The notes: generated by a model not told the origin, from the letters alone. DNA of 64,000 nucleotides from Medicago truncatula (GCF_003473485.1 NC_053047.1:29498972-29562971), one strand, 5' to 3'. Positions 21,247-32,378 are shown, counted from the first letter of the stretch. Translations and numbers: made by a program.

Positions 21247-21645
21247 TGGCTCAGGGACAAAAGGAAAGGTAGAGAAAATAGAGAAACTCTCTAATGTTCT
21301 CAAAGAAAGTTGTTATTATTTAAATGCTTCAATGCTTGAGTATGCCTACGCACTTGGTGGTGAGCCTTATTTATACTACTCTAGGAAGACTCTCCATTAC
21401 AAACTAAAAATATCTAGAAACAAGAAAAGTCTAGAGATATGGATGTTCTAGTACATATGACTAGAAGGATCTAGAAACATTAAGATTTCCCTAGTGCTTA
21501 ATTTAATTTAATTTAATTTAATTTAGTAGAGTATCTAATAGCTTCCTTATTAGACTTCCATATTATTCTTGAATGTTCTAGAGACTTCCACATTGTTCTT
21601 TAGTGTTTTAGAGACTTCCATATTATTCTTCATCATTCTCTATCA
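21247..21645 (-). repeat. 5' LTR of the 2.7-kb element
   Basis: Read on the plus strand it starts tggctcagggacaaaagg and ends cattctctatca. It contains four TTTAA units (taatttaatttaattt) where the other LTR has fewer. Confidence 0.9.
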
Positions 21646-21650
21646 CTACG

Positions 21651-22340
21651 TTGTGTGCTGTTTTGTTACATAGTCATCGTGGTGTGATGTCCCTGAAAAG
21701 GGGTTCATACTTAGCCTGAGAAAACCTTTTTACGAAGGAACTGTACTTGAAAGGACGAAATGGTGTTCTAGATGTCCCCCAATCACGAGTGTTAGTATTA
21801 AGCGAAGTGATTAAGATTGTTTTCAGATTGGGGCGATCTCTCTTTCCTTCTGGCGAGCTGGTCCTTTTGAGAGACTCTTCGTTAATGGTGACATGTTCTA
21901 ATCGTGGCATTTTTGGACACGTGTCTCCAATCAATCAGAATTTTTACCATGAACTACATGATTTTGATCCCATTTTTTTGGGTATGTAGGCAAAAGACTT
22001 TTTCTTTCCAAATCAATAAAAAATAACAAAAATATGTTCCTTTCTCTATTCTTTCACACTTAGATTTCTTTAGGAATTCTTACAAGCAAAATAATTTAGC
22101 ACAAGATAATTAAAAACAAGAGGTTCGTATGGAATACCATAGAAGTTTAGGGTGCTTAAAACATTCCCTTTGCGTAACCAACCTCTGGACATTTGATCTC
22201 TTAAAAATAGGTTTTTTTTTTTTAACTTCTTCCCTTTTCCTTGAAAAAAATACAAGATCGGCGGTTAGTCCAAACTTGAGATTCAAGACTAATCTAATAG
22301 CTTGATGTCCAAAAATCACCGCGAGAAGGGTCAAGGTCTA
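21651..22340 (+). mobile_element. Degenerate Ogre-type LTR remnant (3' portion from about 21930)
   Basis: The block 'gaggttcgtatggaatacca', then 'gggtgcttaaaacattccct', then a 'ccaaaaatcaccgcgagaag' end parallels 56.47-56.67 kb of the Ogre LTR. 21651-21930 has no recognised content: the minus-strand frame MIGDTCPKMPRL resembles nothing I can name. Confidence 0.4.
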
Positions 22341-22673
22341 TCATGTTAACACTGTGGGGTTTGACAATGCCTGCTTTTTTCTTGCCTTTTTGTAGACACA
22401 TGCTGTTGTGGAAACATTCTCTGACAATTTTTTGTCGCCCCTAATCATTCCTATTTGTCCACTTTCTAGTGGGTATTTCATTACGAGGAACTTATTTGAA
22501 AGGAAAGCGCCTAGGAGATTAAAAGCAGGTTGGCCTATGATAATATTGTAAGACTTGGTAGAATTTACAACTAGATATTTTACCCGGATTGCCTTGGCAT
22601 TTACGCCTATCCCGAAGGTGGTTTTCAGATTGATGTAGCCTCGTACGTGAACTTGTTCCCATGTGAACTCAAT
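22341..22673 (-). pseudogene. Retrotransposon protease-domain fragment
   Basis: A frame of about 110 codons without a start codon reads VHVRGYINLKTTFG, AKAIRVKYLVVNSTKSYNII and IGQPAFNLLGAFLSNKFLVM, then GMIRGDKKLS. This is the C-terminal part of the retropepsin domain and linker in Athila/Tat-type elements (compare 'YNIIIGRP..N.L.A..S..HL..KFP'). It ends at a TGA (22341-22343). Confidence 0.6.
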
Positions 22674-22979
22674 TTATTTTCACATAAACCCTAACAAGTT
22701 TAAAGTAAGAGGTGTTCTTCACTTCAATTTACTCTTCTTTACTCTTTCATGTTTGTTTCGCCGCAACAACAATGGTTAGAAGTGCTTTTCTCACTGCTAC
22801 CATTGAAGACTTATTACACAAACTCACTTCATCTCAACCTTTCCTAACATCAAAGTACATAGAGAAGAGAAAGGAATTTTTTTGTTTTCAGCAAGAAGAC
22901 ATAGAAAATTTGTACGATGCATGAGAGAGATACAAACTATTTCAATGATTATCACAGATGGTCTGAAGTCAAAAACCTG

Positions 22980-24600
22980 TGTCATACCCCAATTTTTGAC
23001 CTAAGGCCCCACTGACACATGTCACTCGACTCTGATCGATCTCTGATTTTTCAGTAAAAAAAAATTCGGCAGGGAGGTATTTTAAAATGCCTCATTTTTT
23101 GATTCCGAGTCGGACCCTCTTTTCTCTTTTTATTTTCTTTCCATCTTTTATTAATTTTAATTTTAAGATTAGTTACTTTTTTTTTATATTTAATAATTTT
23201 TATTTTCGATCTTTTAATTTTATTTTTCTTTAAATAATTTAGTTTAATTTGTTTTTATTTTATTTCGTATTAGATTTATTTTATTTTATTTCTTTTTAAT
23301 TAATTAGTGTCCAAAAAAAACAAAGTGTCAATAGGTCCAAAATAAAATGTACAAGGTCTAAATTTTTTTTCAAGTCAAGTGTCAACTTTAACATTTCTTT
23401 TTCAAAATTCACCATAATTGTCCATCATTTCCATTAAACCAATTTTCCATTTTTCATCAACCTCCTCACCTATAAATAGAGCCCTCATTCCACACAATTT
23501 CACACACCAAAAGTTCTCTTGAGTTGTCAAAGAACTTTTCTCTCTTCTCCCTCTTTAGCTTGTGTTAACGAGCTATTCTTTTCTCCTCCCCCTTTTTTCT
23601 GTCCCTTCGGAAAAAGTCCATTCGGAAAAGTCCCTTTGGAATTTCGTCGCTTCGGTAATTTTTGTCCCTTCGATTGTCCATTTCTTTTATTTTATTTCTT
23701 TTTAGCATTTTTGCATTTTATTTTATTTCTATTTAGCATTTTAATTATTGTTATTTATTTTTTAGCAATTAGAATGTATTTAGGTCCAATGTAAATATAA
23801 ATGAGAAAAGTGTGTGGGTGTGTGTGTCCTTTTATTTCTTTACCGCCTTATATATATATATCCAAAAATGCAAAAAAATTAGATTAGGGATTTTGTGGTG
23901 ATCCAACGTCACTACAAAAATCCATGCGCTTTTATTTTTATTGCTCCGTTAGTTTAATTTTCATTTAATATTCCAAAAACAACAAAAACATGCAAATAAT
24001 CAAAAATCACAAAAATATTTTCATAATAAACCTTGATTCCAAAATCAAGTGATCATTTTTTTATTTTTATTTTATTTTTCTTAATCAAACTTTCAATCAA
24101 TTTAATCATACCTTGAGTCCATTTTCTTTTAAAAAAAATACAAACCTAATCTTATTTGCCACTTGGCTTTTTCAATTTAAAACCTTTTTCAAAACCAATA
24201 AAAAACACAAACCAATCAAACGTCAATTTCTACCCCGAACTACGAGGTTTTGATCCCTCACGGGTACGTAGGCAGAGGACCATGTCCTTCCAAATCAATA
24301 AAAAATGTAGATAATTAGGTCTTTATTTTTCCACTTTAATTCCTTCTTTTTAAAAATAAGCAAGCAAGTTATAGCACATTAATTAAATAAAATCAAGAGG
24401 TTCCCGTAGAGTACTACGGACATAAAGCGTGCTAATACCTTCCCTTTATGTAACTAACCCCCGAACCCAAAATCTTTTCAAATAGGGGTAGTTTGAACTT
24501 TTTTCCCCTTTTCATAATAAAATTAAATGTTCAGTCGTGAAATAAATTAGTGAGTAAAAAGCTAATCAAATAGCCTTGATCTCCGAAAAATGACGCGACA
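22980..24600 (+). mobile_element. Solo LTR of an Ogre/Tat-type element, 1.62 kb
   Basis: It begins TGTCATACCCCAATTTTTG and ends TGACGCGACA. ACCTG occurs at 22975-22979 and 24601-24605, a perfect 5-bp target duplication. It aligns with the 9502-11889 LTR over most of its length but is about 770 bp shorter, lacking much of the GC-rich leader part. The reading frame at 23519-23794 is not a gene. Confidence 0.92.
23471..23478 (+). promoter_or_regulatory. TATA box of the second solo LTR
   Basis: TATAAATA in cctataaatagagccc, at the position equivalent to that in the first solo LTR. Confidence 0.6.
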
Positions 24601-25090
24601 ACCTGCATGCTCTTAGATGCATTAGTCGGAGGTACCATGAAGAACATAACAGCTACAGAAACCAGAGAGCTCACTGATATCATATCCTTGAACGAGTATC
24701 ACCTCCAAAGCGAGAATATGGTTGGTATTAAGACTTAGGAAGTTCTAAGTTTGGAAACACACGACGCCTTGCTAGCAAGCAACTAAATTCTTAGCGATAA
24801 GATCGAAGCACTAGCTAATAATTTGGAAGCGCAAGAAGTAGTAAAGTTTTCAATCAATGGTGGAAGTTGTAACTTTTGTGAGCAAGCTCATGAAAGCGGT
24901 ACATGCCTTATCTAATGTTTGAGGTTATCCGAGGAGCAAGTAAAAACATGAGTGCTTTTACTGGGCAACTACTCCAACAATTTCAATTTCGATTGGCCAA
25001 ACCTTCTAAATTTTTTTATGGGAAGGAAACAACAACTTCCAACCAGCATAGGCAACCAACGAACAACAGCCACATAAAAATATATTAAAG

Positions 25091-25677
25091 ATCTACTCGT
25101 TAAAAACTTTTGACATTAGTATAATACTTTACATTAGTATAATAAATATTTTAAAAACTTTTAACGTTTAACTTAATTACAGTTTTGATCCCCTTATTTT
25201 ACCTTACTCACATAATTGGTCCTCCTATTTTAAAATCAATCAGATTTAGTCCCCTCTCACTTTGTTTACTCAAATTTGATGATGTGTCGTCTTTTAATCA
25301 GGTGGGACAATCCATCTGTATTCATGAATTACATATCATTATGAATTACATAATAATAAATAACTAACCAAATAAACAAACAAATTACAAAATAACAGAT
25401 AAAAAGAAGAAATGCAAAAGAAAAAGAAAAAATAGAAACAATTTATAAGAACCCTACTTCCCAAATTGAAAACCCAAATTCATTTCTTCTTAAATTTGTT
25501 GTTGGTGGTAGAATATGAAAGCTACTAAAAAAATTCCTTCTACTTATCAATTGTAGGTGCCAACGTGCATATGAAATAAATACATTAAACTGTTGGACTC
25601 TATCTTTCATGAAACTTTCGTAAAGTGCTATCGGGCTAGGAGGGGTGGTTATTCTGATGAGTTAACTTAGTTCATTA
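25091..25677. other. Intergenic, no gene recognised
   Basis: AT-rich; contains 'gttttgatccccttatttta' stretches reminiscent of decayed repeats, but nothing that can be classified. Confidence 0.35.
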
Positions 25678-26060
25678 CAGTGGCGTAGCCAGAAAAAAAT
25701 ATTATGGTGGGCCACTAAAATTAACTATTGAAAAATTGTTTAAAGTCTCGTAAATTAGACCTATAATTGAATTATTTAAATTTTTCGGGTGGGCCACTAC
25801 ACCAATTTACGGGAATTTGGATCAACCGAAACCTAAAACCGACATAAAATTGTATAAAATCTCGCAAAATAGATCTATAATTGAATTATTTAAATTTTCG
25901 GGTGGGCCACTACACCACTTTGCAGGAATTTGGATAAACCAAAACATAAAACCGACACAAAATTGCATAAAATCTCGCAAAATAGACCTATGATCGTTGA
26001 TTTTTTTATTTTTCCGGGTGGGCCGTGGCCCACCCCAGCCCATGAAGGGCTCCGCCATTG
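25678..26060. mobile_element. Non-autonomous DNA transposon, CAGTGGCG ends
   Basis: Left end CAGTGGCGTAGCCAG; right end in reverse complement CAATGGCGGAGCCCTT. These are the termini of a widespread plant TIR element. The body contains a roughly 110-bp unit ('gggtgggccactacacca...aaaatctcgcaaaata') repeated about three times. Confidence 0.65.
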
Positions 26061-26179
26061 GCAAAAGTTATGGTGCATAAGGATTTGCTTATGCACCATA
26101 CATAAGGAAATCACAACCATCAGATCTTGTAATAATCCTAGGGTGCTCATCCCCTCAGCTCACACTTTCACAATCTGAT

Positions 26180-26600
26180 TGCACTCACTCTCCGACGTGC
26201 TCACTGCTCCGACGTGCTCACCGCTCCGACGTGCTCACCATTTCTCGCCGCTCCGACGTGGTTTCACCGGCGAGGTCACGGCGACCTGATTTCACTCCTG
26301 CTCGCACTCCTTGCTCTTGCTCACCCTTTCTCGCACGCTCCGTCGTGGTTTCACCGACGAGGTCACGGGGACGTGATTTGACCGACGAGGTTGCACGGAT
26401 TTCACTCCTTGCCCGCACTCCTTGCTTGTACTGCATTTTGAAGAGGTAATCATGTTTATGATTTAGGTTTTGATTCAAATTTCTGATTTAGGGTTTGATT
26501 CAAATTTCTGATTTAGTTTTTGATTCAAATTTCTGATTCAAGTTAGTGATTCAAAATTTAGTGATTTAGTTTCTGATTCAAATTTCTCCTTGCTCCTTGC
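26180..26600. repeat. Short tandem repeats near the left end of the MULE candidate
   Basis: A 'gctccgacgtgctcac' unit repeats three times (26190-26240). A 'tcaccg(g/a)cgaggtcacg' unit recurs at about 26265 and 26350. Then 'ttgattcaaatttctgattta' repeats four times (26470-26590). Confidence 0.8.
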
Positions 26601-27347
26601 TCTTAGGATTAATTTAGTGATTCAATTGGTGATATTAGGATTAATTTCTGATTTGATATGTAAATAAAGGAACAATTTAGCTTCAATTTATCATATCTAA
26701 TGGTTCTTTGTTCTTAATAGTGTTTGTTGCTGTTTTCAATGGATTTGATATCAACTTCATCTGAGAGTGGACAATTGAGTGTTGAAACTTCATCACTGAT
26801 TCATGCTGATAGTTCTCACCCAAAAAATGTTAAAACAACATATTTATCATTTTTTTCCTGTCATTGATTTTTCTTTTTCTCTGAAAAAATTCAAATCCTT
26901 ACTAAATGTACTATTCCTTACTTTGTATTAGAATCTGTTGGTTAATATTGAAGGATTTTATGCTGATTTTTATTTTTGTGCATGAAAAATCTCCAATCTA
27001 CTATATTTAAGATATACTGTTGTTTTTTTACTTGAAATCAACATATCAATTTAAAGTATTTCATACTGAAATAAAGCCTGCTGATTTTGATTGTCTTTCC
27101 ATTTTAGAGCATGTTCTTCCCGATACCTTTCCTTGACTATTGTATCATTTGATTAAACACATATATTGAAGCATGTTTAAGATAGTATGTTAGTTTGTGT
27201 ATGCGTGCGCAAGCATATTTTACTTAGTCAGTGTCATTAGATATCCTCTGTTTGGGTATTGCTACAGATAGTTCCATATAATTTTTTGTTTGGGTGAGCA
27301 CTTGGTTGGATTCATTTTTGTTTTGTTTTTACTTTCAAAAATCACAC
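26600..27347. other. MULE interior without recognised gene
   Basis: AT-rich DNA between the left-end repeats and the aspartyl-protease fragment. It could be intron or leader of captured or element genes, but no exon can be supported. Confidence 0.35.
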
Positions 27348-27632
27348 TCACCCAAAAATCACACTGCTATTGTCTGGTTTGGTATGGAGATTACCACTAA
27401 CTTCGTCAAACGTAAGAGAATCGTTCACAAAGGATCCGGAGGTTGTACTTCCATCTCTATAAGTTATGCTGTATGGACAAGACATGTCTTGATTGCATCC
27501 AGAAATTGGACCAGAATATGCGTCGGTGCAGAAACTGTCACCACAAGGAACGACATTTGAAGTTTTCGAGCCGTTAGGGTCATAGAGGGTTAAATCCATC
27601 TGCAACATGATAATTAAAGCAGCAACTCTCAA
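27348..27632 (-). pseudogene. Aspartyl protease (pepsin A1 type) gene fragment
   Basis: The minus-strand frame of about 90 residues reads LTLYDPNGSKTSNVVPCGDS, FCTDAYSGPISGCNQDMSCP and YSITYRDGSTTSGSFVNDSL, then HTKPDNSSVIFG. It matches the segment between the two catalytic aspartates of plant aspartyl proteases ('Y.I.YGDGS.T.G.F..D'), with the usual G of YGDG changed to R. Neither catalytic D-T-G motif is present. It covers one or two exons and looks like a captured fragment. Confidence 0.75.
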
Positions 27633-27929
27633 TATTCTTATATTTCAACCAGAAAAGCATGAATATTAAAAAAGTTTAGTTGCTTGGGACATGCTGTGCA
27701 GCCTACACAATTCACCCAAAGAATGTCACTTCTTTTGTCAACTTGTGACGTGTGCCTCTCTGTATTCACATATCTTATTTGATTCTGAAAATTTAATCAT
27801 TGTCCTTCTTTGTCTTTATCAAACCAACGCTACTACTTGTTTGCTTGCTTGGTCTATTAGTGATTGTTTTCATTATTTAGTGTAATTTATATATATGTTG
27901 TATTTTGTTCTGATTTAGTTCATTTACAT

Positions 27930-28425
27930 TTCAGCTGCTTTTATTGGTTTTGAAGACAATACCTGGACAATATGTTTTAAAGAGTTGGACTAGAGATGTG
28001 CATCCGTCTGTTGATAAGCTGAAATCTACCATCAATGTTGGCACTGAAGACACCACTCAATCACAACGATATCAACAAATTTGTGTTGTTACAGTTCAGC
28101 TTTCTACACGTTTTTGCGCAGATCCGGAGGCATCTGAAAATTTTCTCCACGGTGTTCTTGAAGCTGGGAAAAAGGCATAAGAGTTTCTTCTTTCCAAAGG
28201 TATTTTGTACCGACTCATCTTCCGTGACGCCATCTAAGTCTTCAAAAGCAGCTTCTGGCGGTGAACCATCTGCTGGGGTGAAGTCCACTGCACCAAAGTT
28301 CAAAGAAAGACCAAATCCAATTAAGTCAAAGGAGCGACTTAAAAGTGATTATGAAAAAGCTAGAGAAAGGCAGAAATTCCTTATAAATCGGAAGAAACAA
28401 AAGAGAGATGATGAGGCTTTGTACT
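27930..28425 (+). pseudogene. FAR1-related protein C-terminal fragment
   Basis: The frame reads VLKTIPGQYVLKSWTRDVHP, then TTQSQRYQQICVVTVQLSTR and FLHGVLEAGKKA with a TAA stop at 28178-28180. FAR1/FHY3 family proteins, themselves derived from MULE transposases, have 'IP..Y+L+RWT+DA' followed by 'RY..LC......A' in this place. After the stop the family-like series (EFLLSKGI) goes on in the same frame. A basic tail (KERLKSDYEKARERQKFLIN) lies in another frame up to 28425. Either an intron or a frameshift separates the two parts. Confidence 0.55.
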
Positions 28426-28499
28426 AGAGTTTATTGGTAATATTTTGATATGATCTATTTGAAATTATACATTTCATTTTCTTTGTTGTTACGTATTGA

Positions 28500-29612
28500 T
28501 GATTATAGTTTGTTTCAAAACCATTACACAATAATCTTGGTTTCACATTTAATACTATTAAAACCATTAAACCATACTTATGGTTTCAGTAATAGTCATT
28601 ATTTAAAACCATTAGACAAAGGCAGAAATTCATTTTGCAACGGAAGAAACAAAAGAGAGATGATAAGGTTTTACAAAAAAAGTGGTCACTGATTGATAAA
28701 TTCACATTTGGTAATTGTTTTAATGTTATATAAGTGTGTACTATAGTTAGTGAATAATGGTTTAAATGTTTATCACATTTGTTCTTTTGTTTTATTACAA
28801 AACCATTACACAATTATTTTGGTTTCACATTGAAGACTGTCAAAACCATTAAGCCATACTTATAGTTTTAGTAATAATTTCAGTGTATAACATCTTAATC
28901 ATTATTTAAAACCATTACAAAATTATTTTGGTTTCACATACAATACTATCAAAACCATTAAACCATACTTATGGTTTCAGTAATAATTTCAGTGTATAAT
29001 ATCAAAACCATTACACATTTATCTTGGTTTCAGATACAATACTATCAAAATCATTAAACCATACTTATGGTTTCAGTAATAATTTCAGTGTATAACATGC
29101 AAACCATTACACAATTATTTTGGTTTCACATACAATACAATCAAAACCATTAATCCATACTTATGGTTTCAGTAATAATTTCAGTGTATAACATCAAAAC
29201 CATTACACATGTATCTTGGTTTCACATACAATACTATCAAAACCATTAAACCATACTTATGGTTTCAGTAATAATTTCAGTGTATAACATGCAAATCATT
29301 ACACAATTATTTTGGTTTCACATACAATACTATCAAAATCATTAAACCATACTTATGGTTTCAGTAATAATTTCAGTGGATAACATCAAAATCATTACAC
29401 ATTTATCTTGGTTTCACATACAATACTATCAAAACCATTAAACCATAAATACTTATGGTTTCAGTAATAATTTCAGTGTATAACATCAAAACCATTACAC
29501 ATTTATCTTGGTTTCACATACAATACTATCAAAACCATTAAACCATACTTATGGTTTCAGTAATAATTTTAGTGTATAACATCAAAACCATTACAAATTA
29601 TTTTGGTTTCTT
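28500..29612. repeat. Minisatellite of about 97-bp units, roughly eight to ten copies
   Basis: Regular units run from about 28.8 to 29.61 kb, with irregular ones from 28.5 kb. Each contains aaaaccattacacatttatc, then ttggtttcacatacaatact, then aaccatacttatggtttcag, then taataatttcagtgtataac. The part aaaccata-c-ttatggttt is a small hairpin in every unit. Adjacent units differ by only a few bases. Confidence 0.92.
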
Positions 29613-29639
29613 TATGTGCTGCTTCTTTTCTTTCCCTTT

Positions 29640-29850
29640 AGCCTCTCCTATTTTCTGCTCCTTATTTTTATCATCACCAGATGATGAAGTAGTGACATTC
29701 CTTTGCTCCTCCTACAATTGTGTGAGTCCAAAACTGAATGATGGCAATGACTGTAGGTCCTTAGTTTTTTTTCACCTGCTGGATCAAAGAAAACCATTAA
29801 ATACATCTAATGATTTTGGGATAAAGAATGTCACTACAATGTGAAAGAAA
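29640..29850 (-). pseudogene. Degenerate exon with the SFSFGLTQ motif, copy A
   Basis: On the minus strand a splice-acceptor-like CAGCAG is followed by a frame with SLPSFSFGLTQL and then a stop (TAG). It is a diverged duplicate of the block at 30115-30280. P-S-F-S-(L/F)-G-L-T-Q occurs in Ulp1-type proteins carried by plant MULEs. Confidence 0.45.
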
Positions 29851-30114
29851 ACAAAAGAAAGAAAGAATCCTTTCAGGCGCGGCATTAACACCTCATTTTA
29901 GATTTTAGAAGGATGAAAAACTATAGGAAAAACTTAACCAAGACTAAAACTAAATTTTGCCTATTTTACAAGAACCAAAAACAGTAATTTACTGATTTCA
30001 GATTTTGGAGGCATGAAAATCAAATGAAATGTTTTACAAGGATCTAAACCAAAATTGTCTCATTTTCTATGGACTAAACACATAGTTAACCTTTATATTT
30101 TTTGATAGTAAGGA

Positions 30115-30255
30115 TCTTTACCCTTAGCCTCTCTTGTTTTCTGCTTCTTATTTTTATCACCATCAGTGACATTCCTTTCCTCCTCCTCCATTTGTGTTAG
30201 TCCAAAACTGAATGATGGCAATGGCTCTAGCTCTTTAGTTTTTTTCACCTGCATG
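30115..30255 (-). pseudogene. Exon with the SFSFGLTQ motif, copy B
   Basis: On the minus strand, after the acceptor-like 'catgcag', the frame reads VKKTKELEPLPSFSFGLTQM, EEEERNVTDGDKNKKQKTRE and AKGKD without a stop. The acidic-to-basic linker after SFSFGLTQ is typical of MULE-borne Ulp1-type proteins as I recall them. No protease domain is found nearby. Confidence 0.45.
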
Positions 30256-30280
30256 AGCAAAGAAAACCATTACATACATC

Positions 30281-30800
30281 TAATGGTTTTGAAGTACAAC
30301 TCACCAAACCCATTTCCACAGCACAATGATTTTGACATAGTTTTGGAGTACAAAGGTTGAAAGAAGAGCTGTAGCACAATCACAATTTTTAACTTCTTAA
30401 AAACACATCAAGAGACCAAATAATGCATACAGTAGATAACTAAATAATCACACCGTAAGTGATCATTGAATTGAAAACATTAAATTGCTCCTTCAAAAAA
30501 AATACCAGTGTATCCTGGTTCATAACATCAAATATTATTTATCCGTAATTTCAGAAAGTGTTAACAAGAATCCCAACTTCAAACAATACTATGAATACTA
30601 ACAAAAATTAAACTGCTAAGCATATCAGTTAGTATGAATCAAAACAAAAAACATATCTGCAGTTTAACTAGACATACCAAATACAAGAAATGAACAGAAA
30701 CCACTTCAGAGCATGACCATTTTTGTTGAATATTTCCAAAAACTTGCATGAAATTAAAAACCAAACTTCCATTTGAGGTAGGAAAAATTATTTTGTAGTA
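30281..30800. other. MULE interior without recognised gene
   Basis: AT-rich DNA with no exon recognised. It leads into a subterminal repeat of gtgacggtgatg units (30826-31010). Confidence 0.35.
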
Positions 30801-32378
30801 TTTAGAATTTGATGAATGATGATTTCGGTGACGGTGATGATGATTTCAGTGACGGTGATGGCGATGAAGACAGCGACGGTGATGGCAATGAACACAACGA
30901 CGGTGGTTCTAACACAGTGACGACGAGCAATTGAAATGACGGTGAGCAACTGATCGGCGACGGCGAGGTTGTGAGCAACTGATCGGCGACGGTGAGTGTT
31001 TGGTTTTCGGCGACGGTGAGCGTTTGAGTTTCGTGTTCAGGTTTTTGTTTTTTACGTTATTTTCCAATTCAGAATTTTGATTATGGGCTTTTGGTTTATG
31101 TTTGGTTTGGGGGAGTGTATGACAAAATGGTTTGGGGTGTAGGAAGCAATTATGCACGGTGCATAAGGATTTTCTTATGCACCATAACCACTCTCACGTG
31201 CGTTGATGGTTCTTGTGAACAATTCATTAGCTATAAATAAATGCAATTGCATTTTTTTCTTAGTGAACAAACCGTCAAAAGTCCAGTTTAGTTCCATTAT
31301 TTTAAAATTTGTCAATTTGGTTCCTTAATTTAGAGTAATAGTTTACTTTGATCCTTAACTTTAAAACGGGTCAATTTGACCCCCTTTTCTGAGGTACAAA
31401 GGAAAAGGAGACAACAAGAAAACAAACAAGAACAAAAAAGAAAAGGAGAAAGCCTAACATAAGCTAACTTTTCTCTATCAGAAGTTAACTATTTTGTGCA
31501 CACTAAAGCAAATTGTTTATACCTCTAGCTTTTGAAGCCAACCTGTTGTTCTTGAATTATCATTTTTCTTAGGCCAAGTTGAGCATATAGGTTAGTCCCC
31601 TTGTTTCGGTGACGAACCATATTACAAGCCTAGAGACCTTAGAAATGTTAACCCAAATGTTATTTTAGAGTTAGACATTGTGTATGTGTTTGAATATGTA
31701 AAGTGTTCAAGTTTGAGGTTGCTTTCGGAACATTTTTTTTTTTTGTTACGAGACAAAGTTACAATTTTGATCATAGTCAAGTAAATTTAATTCTCTAATA
31801 CCTTAAACTCATTATAGGTTGCGAGAATCTTCTTCTTTAGACGAGTAGGATTTGCCTAACTCCATGGCGTTTCTTTTAAACCTACTTTCTAGATTATCCC
31901 ACCTTAAACCTAAAAGAGAAGTTAAAAAAAAGGCTGATTCATAAAAAATACCAGCTATTTTTTTTTTGTTGTTAAAAAAGCCGATTCATCAAAAATACTA
32001 GCTAAAAAAACAATTGTTATGAGATAGAGTTACAATTTTTATCATAACCATGTAAATGCAAATCTCTGGTAACTTAAACTCATTATAGGTTGTGAGAATC
32101 TTTTGCTTAGACCAATAGGATTTGCCTAACTCCATGGTGTTTCTTTTAAACCTAATTTCTAGATTATCATACCTTTAATCTAAGCCCTTATAAAACCCAA
32201 AAAAGTGTACACTGTGATATTGTATTTGATTGATGCTTAAGACTTTTCAAGTTTTGGTAATATGTAGTCTTGCATGTTGTGTGTGTGAACCTTTGAAATA
32301 CACAATTATATGTTGCGAGAAGTTGTGAAATGGTTGGGTTATATTATTCTTACATTGTTATAAAAATAATTTTTTGTG

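Larger units (their letters stand above)
18932..21645 (-). mobile_element. Non-autonomous Ty3/gypsy LTR retrotransposon, 2.7 kb
   Basis: Two similar LTRs, about 396 and 399 bp (18932-19327 and 21247-21645), bound the element, and CTACG occurs at both outer edges (18927-18931 and 21646-21650). On the minus strand a primer site 'ttggcatcagagctggtta' follows the 5' LTR at about 21219-21246, like the usual initiator tRNA-Met site (TGGTATCAGAGC). A purine tract 'cctggggagaa' precedes the 3' LTR. The interior carries only gag and protease remnants and no reverse transcriptase, so it must have depended on another element. Confidence 0.9.
22755..25090 (+). pseudogene. Athila-like gag relic, interrupted by a solo LTR
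   Basis: Before the solo LTR it reads FLTSKYIEKRKEFFCFQQED, IENLYDA-stop-ERYKLFQ. After the LTR (24606 on) it reads LLDALVGGTMKNITATETRE, then a degraded zinc-knuckle CNFCEQAHESGTC (C-x2-C-x3-H-x4-C) near 24870. This is the gag order of Athila-type Ty3/gypsy elements. Several stops and frame changes disable it. Confidence 0.65.
26066..31190. mobile_element. Candidate Mutator-like element (5.1 kb) carrying gene fragments
   Basis: The left end ttatggtgcataaggatttg...cttatgcaccat and the right end ...ggtgcataaggattttctta-tgcaccataa are inverted copies. Each also forms a hairpin (ggtgcataag/cttatgcacc). Inside are an aspartyl-protease fragment, a FAR1-like C-terminal fragment, two copies of an exon with the SFSFGLTQ motif of MULE-borne Ulp1-type proteins, and subterminal GC-rich repeats at both ends. 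No transposase core is recognised. A 9-bp target duplication was not found, so the boundaries are inferred from the inverted ends only. Confidence 0.5.

Noticed and set aside
9502-24600. Idea that the two solo LTRs are the two ends of one 15-kb Ogre element
   Set aside because: Each has its own perfect but different target duplication (ATGCT and ACCTG), and no primer site or Ogre coding sequence lies between them.
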